From Formicarius rufipectus (lineage: Eukaryota; Chordata; Aves; Passeriformes; Formicariidae), in contig VXAU01002076.1 in the NCBI GenBank assembly GCA_013399695.1, positions 234,135 through 298,134 of the forward strand: 64,000 nt of DNA, read 5' to 3'. The translations under genes and the position numbers were made by a program. Below, one piece after another: positions 27,601 through 40,200 of the stretch. Under the pieces are notes generated by a model, which ran no database searches, was not told the origin of the DNA, and worked only from the letters and a program-made list of their open reading frames with translations. Positions within the stretch are counted from its first letter, which is position 1, and the number at the start of each line of letters is the position of its first letter.

Positions 27601-30600
27601 TACCAAGAGATTTCACAGAATATACTGAGTTGGAAGGGACCCATAATGATCACCAAGTGCAATTCCTGCCACTGCACAGGACCATCTCCAAGAGTCACAC
27701 CATGTGCCTGAGAGTATCATCCAAACACTTCTTGGGAGCCTGTTCTGTGTCCAGCCACGAACTGGATGAAGAACATTTTTCTAATATCTAACCTAAACCT
27801 TCCCTGATGCAATTTCAGGCAATTTCCCTTGCATCTTGTCACTGGTCACCACAGAGAGGAGATCAGTGCCTTCCCTTTCTCTTCCCCACATGAGGAAGTT
27901 GTAACTGCAACGAGGTCTCCCCTCAGTCTCCTCCAGCTGAACACACCAAATGCCCTCAGCTGCTCCTCATGCAGCTTCTCCTTAAATCCCTTCACAGTCT
28001 TCACTGTTTGCCTTTGAACACTCTCTAAGAGCTCTATATCTTTCTTACACTGTTATGTCCAAAACTGCCCACAATACTCCAGGTGAGGCCACCCCAGTGC
28101 AGAGCAGAGCAGGACAATCCCCTCCCTTGCCCAGCTGGCGATGCTGTGCCTGCTGCCCTCCAGGACAGGGTTGGCCCTCCCGGCTGCCAGGGCACTGCTG
28201 ACTCAGATTCAACTTGCCATGGACCAGGACCCCCAGGTCCCTTTCCATGACACTGCTTTCCAGCATCTCATTCCCCAGTCTGTCTGTATACCCGGGGCTG
28301 CCCCATCCCAGATGCAGAATGTGACACTTTCTCTTGTTGAACTTCCTATGGTTGGTGATTGCCCAGTCCTCTGATTTGTAGAGGTCTCCCTGCAGGGCCT
28401 CTCTGCCTTTGAAGGACTCAACAACTCCTCCCAGTTTTGTGTCATCTGCAAACTCGCTTAGTATGCCTTCCATTTCACCAAAGGATTCACCAAGGTTATC
28501 AGGTTATTTCCAAAGCACTTCAGTACTTTTTTAAACATGTGTGAGCTTAAACATCTCCATTTTTTAAACCTGCTAAGTTGTCCTGAACATTTGAATTTTA
28601 TATTAAGTGAAACTACAGCTGTGTGTTGCTTCTGATGCAGTACCTGAGTGTGAACAGATGACACGGCTTGCACTTCAACAATGAAAACACCCTTGTGTCC
28701 TTCAACCCACTTAATAGGTGGTGTCTGAGATGGAATTTTCTGTGATAGAAAAGAAATATGTAAGTCATCTTTCTTTTGAATGATGGTCAAACAAAAAGCC
28801 TGTTCACACTATTCACTTCATTTTAGATATCCAAAATCAGTGACATACAGAGGCTCACAGCTAGGCATCTCCTTGTTCTTGTATCCTAGTTGGAGAGAAG
28901 TTCATGCACTAGACAGGAAAATTTTTAGAATTTTAGCAGAATGCCTAGCACAGACAGTATGAATACACATCTTCTAATGAGATACTGTTAAGGTTAAAAC
29001 TAACTGTCCCAGTTATAGCACTGCCAAAGGTACTCCATAGTGATGTGGTGCAGATTAAACCCTCTGGACAGTTTCCTACTTGCCATGTTTACTCAAAGGG
29101 CACAGTTTTCTGCTCCAGTTGCAGCACTTGATTCCCTCTCCTACACAGCCTCAAAAAACCCTCAAATAACAAATCATCCTATGGAAGAAACAAAATTATT
29201 GACTTGACTCTCTCTAAATAAATGTATCCCCGATTAGACAATTTACAAGAATTTGCTTAAATAACTAGCTCTAAAAAAAACCCAAAAAAACAAAAAACCA
29301 CAAAACAAAAAACCAAACAATATAAAATAATAACACCATTGACAATATTAACAACAACATTTTTCTCCAGACCTTTCCCCTTTCAAAAAACAAAGAGGAG
29401 GCATTGCCTAAAGCAGATAGCAGCATTAGATTGTAAAACATTTGTGCTGTTCTCTTACATTAGAAAAATATTATCTTTTAATAATTTTGTTTGTTACCTC
29501 AGGAGAATGAACTGAATAGTGTAAAGGCAGCTTATCCAATGCAACAGGAAGACTATAATGTCCAGTTTGAAGACGATCATTTAATAGAATCGGCAGCCAC
29601 TGAAACAAATGAAGAGAAAACACAGCAATATTCATGATGATATATGATTAGAGCTATTTATCTAATTTGTTAGATACAGTCAACGAAACAACAAATGAGA
29701 TATTGATCCAAGCTTCTCTGCTCCAATGCATTCCACAGTAATTTTTTGGTATTTTAAACTCATTGATAGCTACTGTGGAAAAATGTGAAAGACTGCTTCA
29801 CAAACTGTCTCTTCTGAAGAGACACAGAGCTTCTGATGTGAGACATATATTTCCCTAATAAATCATACCAGCAGGATTTAGTAGACTCCATATTTTTATA
29901 TAAAAAGTCAAGTATCTTGAATAGACTGATCCTTGGTTTTGAAGCAAAACAACAGTTAAAGTTTTGTTGATGATAAATTGGACATCTTCAGTGTGGTCAC
30001 CATGAGTATTTAAGCCAGATGACTTGTCATAACCCTGCATTGATATTTAGATGCATTTAATTTTTCTCCTAGTCAAGTCTGAAAGAGCCTGTACATTTGA
30101 ACATCACAGGGCGGAAACATTTCATGTTTGGATGAACAGAAATTTGAAAATTAAGTTTTCATCTTTGTCAAGTCTTGCTCCTGAAAAACAAACTAATTTA
30201 TTTCTTAACAATCCCATTGACATTGATGGGACAACTGTCCAAAAAAGAAAGCAAATTTGAAAAGTTTTTCAGTACTGGGATTAAAAAAAAACCTCAAAAG
30301 CCAACAACAAACAAATTAAATCCAAAATCACAAAACCCCCACAAACTTCATTGCAGGAACACATGGAAAGCATATGTCTGTTCCCACAGCTCAATTGCTG
30401 ACCAGAGCTCTAGAACATTTTCAAATTTGAAGTAATATCATCTTCTATGCTTTCCTTTTATATTAAAATCCCTCCAGTTAAAAATACTGATTAATAAAGG
30501 AAAGGTCAAAGACACTATGCCACAATATGTAGCTCTTAATCTAAAACATGCTAGTTTCAACATGAAAGTAAAGAATGCAAAAGAGTTACATTTTAGCTTT

Positions 30601-31264
30601 TAGATTCTTTCTGGGTCTTTAATTTTCATGTGGACAAAAGATAATTTAGAACAGAAATGTCATATAAAACCTAATTGAAAATATAAGTTGTTGCCTTATA
30701 TATGAACATAACAGTAATAATTGTAATTGCATATTTTTTTGTTTGTGTTTTTTTTTCCAATAAATAGAATCTAACAGATTTAGATTATATGCTACAAAGC
30801 ATCGGTGTGGCAAATGTTTAGGTGCATGCTTCTATTAAGTCAGGTGAATTCATTAAGTTCAAAGACATTTAACAGTGTCAAATTATAGGATGAGGATGTA
30901 ACATAGGTCAAGTTGCATCTAGTTACTCTGAATTCCACTTGTTTTGATGTATTCCCATAACCAGAAAGGGAATAAATGACAAAACTCTTGACAGAGAGTC
31001 TGTGTGCACAGGATGTAGATAAGCACACACACATATATACACATATCACATGGAACTTACTGAGTACCCTAGGAGGGTTTCCACAGATGCTCCTTGCTTT
31101 GGTTGGCAGCTGATGTGATAGAATGTGAACAATAGATGGTGTTTCTCTGTGAGTTTTGCTGGTAGCTTAATTTTCACTTCTTCATAAAAGTCAGGTGACC
31201 TATTTAAAAAAAATGCCAAGCCTGTTTCCAGTGTAAGTATGAGGCTGAACAAGAGACAAATGTG

Positions 31265-31296
<32 letters not shown>

Positions 31297-34200
31297 TATA
31301 ACAGCTCTGAACCATTTAGAGCTTTCAATGAGGAAAAGAAGACAGTATCAGCTGTACTGTTTCAGCTTCCACCTATCTCTATACTTACAAAAACATTCAA
31401 CCTTAAATCTGGATTACAGCAAAACTACTGTGCAAATCCCAAACGCCAAATTCACATTCATGAGATTGAGAATATCCCTTCAGCTCTTTTGGATCTGAAT
31501 TAATTAAACTGAATGATGCTAAAAGTTGTGCTGTTTCCTGCTCCTGTTTACTAATCTTCATATGAGGAATATTCTCAACTACTTAAAAGCTTCAAAAAAG
31601 AATAGCAATGGTTCCTTATACAAATGCATGTAGCAATGCAAATGATGTAACTCCCATAAAATGTAAATGTTTAAAATAAATTAGTACCAGAATTCCTTGA
31701 TGAACTATGTAGGGTAACAATTATGTAAAGAGATCATGATTAATACTTCTCAAGTCATATGGATAGTAACAAGACTTACTTATTATGATATGTGATAGCT
31801 GTGTATATTTCTTGGACAAATTCTGGACCTGAAGATTTCCCAAAAATTACCTACATTAAGAAGAAAAGAAAGTAAGAGCAATTAGGACTAAAGCATTTAA
31901 CTGCCAACATCTTGCAAAAATTTTAAGACAGTATATTTAGGACTTAAAACAACTTCTCAACTTTATCTTAGCTCATTGGCACAAATGCCTTATTACCAAG
32001 CACCTTCCTCATATACTGTTCATGGTAAAACTCCAGAAAAATGGAGCAGAGTTATTTCCAGAACCACTGATCATCTTACGTCACATTCTCCAGCCATGCA
32101 CTAAAAATTTAGGAATTGCAGGAAAAAAGTTATTATAAGCCACTTATATATTGTCATACTGCTTTTAACTAAGTCCTAAATAGTTAAATTACAAGTATTT
32201 TAAAGGTTTTGTTTTTCAATTGTAGCCTGATCATTTAGGCTGAGATACATCTCATCTTACCTTAGAGGTCCAAAGTTCCTTTAAGATTAATGAAGAGAAA
32301 TAGGCATTTCTGGTGCTAGATTTGCTTCCTCATTTCAAACACAGGCCCATGGTAAGGTCTTGGAGTACAGTAACTCTAAAGGGAGCCCTGAGAGATGAGC
32401 TTACACAAGAATCTCTGTACAGTGCAAATCCATGTGTATTGAGATGAAGCTCACTTAGTGAGCTTAGTGGAGAGGGAAGCTAGATGAACTGTGTCTATCC
32501 TAAGCATTTGTTAAAACTTAATCACAGCATGGGCAGTATTTAAGGAAACCAACAACGCAGTATTGTGTAAAAGGTGTGACAGTCATAGGGCACAGCTCCA
32601 GCTCTCCAAAAAATGTGGCTTGGGAAAACACTCTAATTTCAGTTCCACAGGCCACATGGAGTAAGGCTGTGAAGTATGCATTGAGCAATGTCAGCACACA
32701 GATGAAGGCTGGTTGGGTCACAGTCCTTGGTCCAACAGATTGTTGGACTAAAGTTTCCTCCTAGTAATATAAATATTCCACTCATTTTTTCCTTCTCTAA
32801 CACATAAAATCACAGAAGAGTTTTTTCTTAGTATCATTCTCAAATAGCTAACAACCCTGTCTGAAAATTTCCAAAAAAATTCAGGCTGAGGCAGGTATCT
32901 GGGTTGGAACACCTCACACTGAACATCTGAAGCTTGGAAAAGTCAGATAGAGGATCTTACAGTGAGAGTGTTGCATAATCTTAACACAGATAGTGATGCC
33001 TGCTCTGTCGGTAGTGTACACATATGCCCTAACATAGTGTGTTTTGAAAATGGAAAACTATCTACACTGTGTAATTGTGCACCTACTCTGGTTCAAGCAA
33101 TGAAGATTCCAAATTTTACCCTGCAGTGTAACACCTGAGCTTTTGTATACACACACTGCATACAGAAGAGGTATCCTGGAAAATAGACTACAACATTCTT
33201 AAAAGGTTTCTGAAACTCTGTGAATTTTACCATTAGAGTTTCCAACAGAATATTGATGTAATATTCATGCTTCTGAAAAAAAGGTAGGAAGACATATCTA
33301 AGATAGAGTAATAGACCTCTGGTTCCACTAGAATGACAGGTCTTTCTGGTTTTGGCTAAGGAGTACAGCTGCTTTTTGATGAGAATGAGAAGCTTCACAA
33401 GCTCTCTGATGTTAGACTTCCTAAGGTCCCACTAGAAACTGCTGTGATGGGAAGTAAACGATGACTCATCTCTTCAGAGATTCCTCATGCAGGTAAACAA
33501 AAGTCTGCTAAGAAATATCAGCATTTATTACCGGCATTGCACAGGAAGGATCTTCACCACACATAAACTGAATTTTGATGGTAATGTTTCTTGCAGAAGC
33601 CAGTCGGTTAGCAAAATTCAGTCTCTGAGGGTAAACATAGAGAAGATTTCTGAAAGAAAGACAAGGAAGAATAAAATGTGTGAATGACAGGCATTGCTGT
33701 TAGAAAATTAAGGGCACAAACTAGCATCTTGCTGATTCCTCTCCCTGTCCTTAAATTCTACATACATAGGGAGAGATTTGCCAGAACTCCATTTCAAAAT
33801 TACCCAAGGAAAAGCTAAGTTCTTAGTGCGACAGACAGAATATCCTATGTTTAAGATTTGTCATGCATTAAGTTATGGCTTTGAGAAGGCAGTCTTCCTC
33901 TCTCTCTTGTTGTGGGGGGTTTTGTTTGTTTGGTTTTGGTTTTTTGGTTTTTTGTTTTTGTTTTTTTTTGTTTTTAAATATGTAATTCTCTGTTACAAAT
34001 TAACTAATATTTTTGCTTCATGCAATGAAAAGCAGGAAACTCTTGAGAAACCATCCTCTTTCTCAGATGTGAATAATCAGATTTTGGAAGGGAGAAGGAA
34101 TGACTCAGAGGTGACAGAAACAAGGAAACCAACAACTGAAGTTCATATATTTGTGCTTTATAGGAGAAAAAACAAAGGCATATATTTCTAGATTAAACAA

Positions 34201-37200
34201 ATCAAAAAGCAGTGAACCTGAATAAATACAAATATGACATTTTGAACTGTAATTCTATAAACCGCCTTTTTTTTTAGTAATAAATAATGATTTGAAATAC
34301 AGCATATTTTGCTGTTTACTAGTTTCTGTACATGAACATATCATTCAACTTAAAAAGCACTTTTCATTTCTGTGGGGAATTTGGCAGAGTAGATCGTTTT
34401 CCATATTCAAAACCTAACAATTCTAGCAGAAGAATGAAAATGCTAATAGAAAGATTTTTCTGCAGTGAAGTTTATGGCAAATACGAGATTTCAGGTAGGC
34501 CTGGATTATGCACACAATCTGGAATCATGATTATGTCTATTTCATGTCTTGTTTTCCCAGTCTGATACAGGATTTTCACAGTCCTCTGAGTGTAAGGAAT
34601 AAGACTAGTGTTGGTGGAAGCATGCTGGCTTTCAGTGAGAAACAATGAGGACTTCTCATGGGTTTTCATGCTTCCTCTTTGCCTGTGACAGTCAGAACCT
34701 GCACACAGAATTGTCCTGTCATTATCCCAGACATCTCAGCACCATAGTCAGCTGACAATGGTGACCAGCTTTGGAGAATATTGTCCTTAAGTCAGACAGT
34801 CCATTTTCCATTTATAGTTTCTCAAGACCTGAAGAACTATAGTTGATTTTCCTTACTGCTATGTATCACAACAGACCCTACACAGTTCAAGCTACCTTTT
34901 AAAACCAACATAACCAATATGGGCCATGGAATGTCTTAGATAAAAAATTAGCACATAACATGCCTTTTCCTTCATTCAGAATAGTTCTCCTGCCTGTTAC
35001 ACTAATGTGCTCACTTCCTTACTATCTTAAGTGCAATCTCTCCTTTGCCAAATTCTCTTCAAAATTATGTTAAAGAAAGCTAAATGAAAGAGAGAAATAT
35101 ATTGGTAACCTCCACTGAATTATACTCAGGATAAAGACATATTAAATGAAGGATGTTGTCAATATGACATGTGCCAGAGGTGAAGAAATACATTGTAGGG
35201 GAGGCTGAATAATCCAGGCATTACCTCATTAATCTGCAGCCTAGGACAAGATGTCACAAATCCATATAATGTACTTGAGCACTGAATTTTACCTTTAGAA
35301 TGAGCTCAAGATGAAAAATATGTAAAAACACAGAGAGCTCTCTGCTGATTACACCACAGAGGAAGCATTATTCCAGTAAGTACTCTACTGAAATGCTAAA
35401 GCTTGTGCCATTTATGCTCAAGCAGTTTCAGGGATCTTGCTTACATGCGTATTAAACCCATCAGCACTGAGAAGGAACCGAGGCAAATGCTGACTCTGGA
35501 TATAGTGCAGAGATGAAAGTGATGGCTAACTTCTAAAACAGGAAAGTGAGACGATGATCAAAGGAGGTTCTCTGACCCAGTCATGAACTATAGACCTATT
35601 GCTGACCACTGCCTAAGTGCTACTGCCTGCCAGTGTCCATACACTCCAAAGGCCTGAGAGAAAGCAAAGACAAGGAGCATTTCCACATGGCAGATGTCAG
35701 GGGCATCAGGGCAGCAAATACTGCTGTCTTTTAAGTAATAGGACAAGCAGGATACTCATGTGTGGTGAGCTCCAAGAGGCATTGTGTCTTCCATGAAGCT
35801 CTCACTCAGCAGAAATATTCAAACAACTTGCCACAGCAGTTAGCTTTGGTCAGTGTGATTAAATTTCTCCCCTTACTCACCCTATAGGAAGTGCAGTACT
35901 CTAACTCCAGATACAGTCAGATGTGCTGAAAAGGCACAAGAGCTATTCAGGTGCCAGTACGAGTCTACAAAAGCCATGGCAGAGTACTCAATATCACTGA
36001 GAACAGAGTCCCAAAGGCCAGCAGAGTCCTGGGTGAGACACAGATCCAGACAGTTTCTCTGGGTTGGATACTGACCCACCAGACAGGTGGCAAGATAAAA
36101 AGCTGTTTCAGAATCAGTTAGTTGCTGGAAAAGCTAAGGGTCCACCCAGCTTCACACAGGACACCATGCAGCAATTCTCACTCAGATTTGCTGACCTTCC
36201 TACACTTTCTTGAGACTTAGTAGTGATTTGATCACTTCCCATGAATAAAGCAATGCAGACCTATCTTCTGCCAAAATAAAATCTATTCAGAGTTTCAAGT
36301 CTGTGACCTTTCTCATTGAATATTCTGTTTGTAAATGCAGCTTGTGCATATGTGTGACAACAAAATCCTTCTTGCTAGATTATACCTTGTGTGAGGTGTC
36401 AACAAGTGCGTCTCAAACTTCTGTTGAATACTAGATATGTTCATTGATGCCTGTGACAAGAATTCCATACACAGCAAACACCAACATACAGTGCAAATAA
36501 TCCCTGCTGACACAAACTAGAAACGTCCTGTAGGTGAGCAATGATGGGTGGGTTAACATTGACATTTAAAACTTATGGAATTAGAAACAAAACCTGATAA
36601 AGCTATTCGTTATAACATTCAGTATTTACTGATTCCTCTACAATTTTGGTGAAAAATCTTCAGAAAAAAAACCAGTTGAAAATCAAAATGCACATCACAA
36701 ATGCTTAATCAAATATGGAAACCTGTTCTAGTCAGCCATTGACTAGAAAATTGGTACAATGACAGAATTTCAAGAGGGTGGGTATGTGTCTCGTATTCTG
36801 TATCTTACCATGGATAATTTGGATAATAGTTTGAATTATTTTTCTCATGTTGCTAAGACTTTGAATCACCTGAAGAGTTAGGGACATTTAAAACTAGAAC
36901 AGTGGGCCTGTAAAAGACTCACAGGGCTACCATGCTGTCTCTGGAGTGGGCAGGGGGCCAGAATGGACTAGCTAATGCTGTGATGTAACAGGAATGAGAG
37001 ACCATTATACATCAATAGTCTCTCTTCACCCAAAACTAGTTAAGGATGGAATAGAACGATTACCACTAAAGCAGAAGGTTTTCAGCTCACACTGTAGACT
37101 ACAGCAAGTCTGAGCACAGCACTAAGTGGCTTGCAATAAAATGAAACAAAACAGCAAAGGAAATGGTTTTTTTCCCCTTCCTCCAAACATCCACGAAGTG

Positions 37201-40200
37201 TTAGCCACTTCCCCTATCAAAGAGGATAAGCTGGTTAAGCTGAGTTACTGCTAAGAGATGTGACAAATCCCTCTTCCCCAGCACCAACATTTCATAGTGG
37301 CAGTAAACAACATCATTTTCATTTATACTTAATGAGAAAATAAAATGACAAACAAACTTTAAATTATATGATTTTTCCTATTAAAAATAGAAGGGTATGA
37401 AAGAAATAAATCTTGGAATGTTTTGACATCTTCAGGGAAGTATTTTTATTAAAGAAATATAAGTACACAACAAAAATAAGTGCTCAATTTCACAGAGCAC
37501 AAAGAAAGTGGGCTGGCTGATCTCTCTGGCATAAATCAGAAATAGCATCATTTAAAATAATGGCATTACACCAGTAAAAATAAGCTAGCAAGAGCTGAGT
37601 TCAAAGACTATAACAGAAGACTCCTTCTCCTATCACAAAGGAAAGGGCTGTTATTAAAAAANNNNNNNNNNNNNNNNNNNNNNNNNNNNNNNNNNNNNNN
37701 NNNNNNNNNNNNNNNNNNNNNNNNNNNNNNNNNNNNNNNNNNNNNNNNNNNNNNNNNNNNNNNNNNNNNNNNNNNNNNNNNNNNNNNNNNNNNNNNNNNN
37801 NNNNNNNNNNNNNNNNNNNNNNNNNNNNNNNNNNNNNNNNNNNNNNNNNNNNNNNNNNNNNNNNNNNNNNNNNNNNNNNNNNNNNNNNNNNNNNNNNNNN
37901 NNNNNNNNNNNNNNNNNNNNNNNNNNNNNNNNNNNNNNNNNNNNNNNNNNNNNNNNNNNNNNNNNNNNNNNNNNNNNNNNNNNNNNNNNNNNNNNNNNNN
38001 NNNNNNNNNNNNNNNNNNNNNNNNNNNNNNNNNNNNNNNNNNNNNNNNNNNNNNNNNNNNNNNNNNNNNNNNNNNNNNNNNNNNNNNNNNNNNNNNNNNN
38101 NNNNNNNNNNNNNNNNNNNNNNNNNNNNNNNNNNNNNNNNNNNNNNNNNNNNNNNNNNNNNNNNNNNNNNNNNNNNNNNNNNNNNNNNNNNNNNNNNNNN
38201 NNNNNNNNNNNNNNNNNNNNNNNNNNNNNNNNNNNNNNNNNNNNNNNNNNNNNNNNNNNNNNNNNNNNNNNNNNNNNNNNNNNNNNNNNNNNNNNNNNNN
38301 NNNNNNNNNNNNNNNNNNNNNNNNNNNNNNNNNNAGAGGAGGGAAGGAAGGAGGGAAGGGAGGGAGGGAGGGAGGGAGGGAGGAAGTAGGTTAGTTGTCT
38401 TTTTTGACATTATAGACTAATTTTCAAAGTACAATACAATTAGATGAGTAAATACACTTTGGAATATCCTGAAGGTCCCAATTATTTTTTAAAATAGATC
38501 TTAAGAAATTAAAAAAATACATGTTCTTTCTTACCTATAAATAGTATGGGGAACATACACTTCTCTAACTGGGAATTCCAAAATCTCTTTGTGAGGACGA
38601 TTACGGTTTTCTGGAAATGGATTCACTGGGAGTAGTTCTGGTGTCAGACAGTAACTAAGGTTTTCTGGAGCTGGGGAAATCTCCAGTTTAAGTATTCCTT
38701 TAAAATTAAATCACAAAATCTCAGCAAAATACAGAAAGTAACCAATGCATAGTAAAAGAAAGATAAAAACCATATGTCAGGTTACATAGCAACAGTGCAG
38801 AAATAAGAACTGGATCTTGCGCTGCATGAGAAGGAAAGCATGGGTGTAGAAAGATACTGAGGAAGGAGGCTACACACATTCCTTCACATCAGGACAAAAC
38901 ATGGCTTTTTATGTCTACCCTGTACTGTTTCAAAGAAATAGAAATAAAGAAAGAATATTATACACTGGGTGGATGTTCTAATATCTTTCACACACAATAC
39001 AACATTTGTCTGGGAGACAAATAAAAGATAAAAAGGCTGCTGTCTAATACAGTTTTCTCTCACTCTAGCCACTCCCCTCAGATTCTGCTCTGATTAATCT
39101 CTGCCAAAGTAGACACCACCCAGCAGGAAAGTTGGTTTGCTGTGGTGAGCAGTTTAACAGTTAATATTGATAACATTTACCCAAATATAAACAGACTTTC
39201 AGTATAAATTTTCTGCTATGATAACTGAAAACCGTTTGTGGAGCTCAGACTTGTAACTTCTGGCAATCAGCCAGAAAGGAAAAAGAGCTTTGCGTTCAGT
39301 TTGTGTTTTTTTTTTTTTTTAAGATTCCTCTGTGACCCAGAAGAGCTTGAGCTGGAATCTGTATACAATGAAAAATTAAGCTGGTCAGGTGTTTGACAGC
39401 AGCCAAACACTATCTCTCCTTCTCTACTTTGATAACTAACACTGACCCAAAAAACAAACAATGATGACCACTTTAATCTCTCTCTTTAAAATATGAGCCA
39501 TTTCAAAGCATTGCAGGGAAGCAGCAAAGATCTTAGAAACCAGTTTTAAAGTACTGTTTTCAAACAGTTTGAACAATAACAAAAGTCATCCAACAGATAC
39601 ACTGTAAATTAGCAAGGAAAGCAAAGAAGTTTAGAATATGAAGTTAAATATTAATCTCCATACAAATTCACACAGGAAAATAGCATCTGTGTTCAGGTTG
39701 ACACTGGGAACCCAGGAAGTTCCACAATGGAACACATTATAGGCATCAAACCCAAATTAATGGTATTTTGCAGTTGGAATTTACAGAAGAATTTAGAGGG
39801 GAAAAAAGCACATATAACCTTTTCCATCCAAAATTAATTACATACCTGGTAAAGTTTTAATTCTTCTTTGCAAGGAAGATGATCTTTTGAAATCAGCTAA
39901 AAATTTGAACAGATCTTCATCACTGAGCCTGTCTCCTTCCTACCAGGAGACAGAAAAAAATCAGTACCTTTAACAATACTCCATAATATTGAGAAAAGGC
40001 TTGTGAGTGAACTGTGTCCTTGAGGCATGCAAAGCAAGTGCATTACTGTTTGCTTTACAGTAGTTATCCTCTGTCCCCACACAAATATCATTGGTAGCTT
40101 TTTCCAACATAATTCACATTACATAGATGAAAAATATCTTAGGAAATCAGAAATAAAGAGAACCAAATACCTGTTTAAAGAAGGTGCCAAGGGTCAGAGA

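Noticed and set aside
37601..38410. 269-codon open frame on the minus strand
   Set aside because: Almost all of it is undetermined bases of the assembly gap, and the ends are simple repeat and intron sequence.
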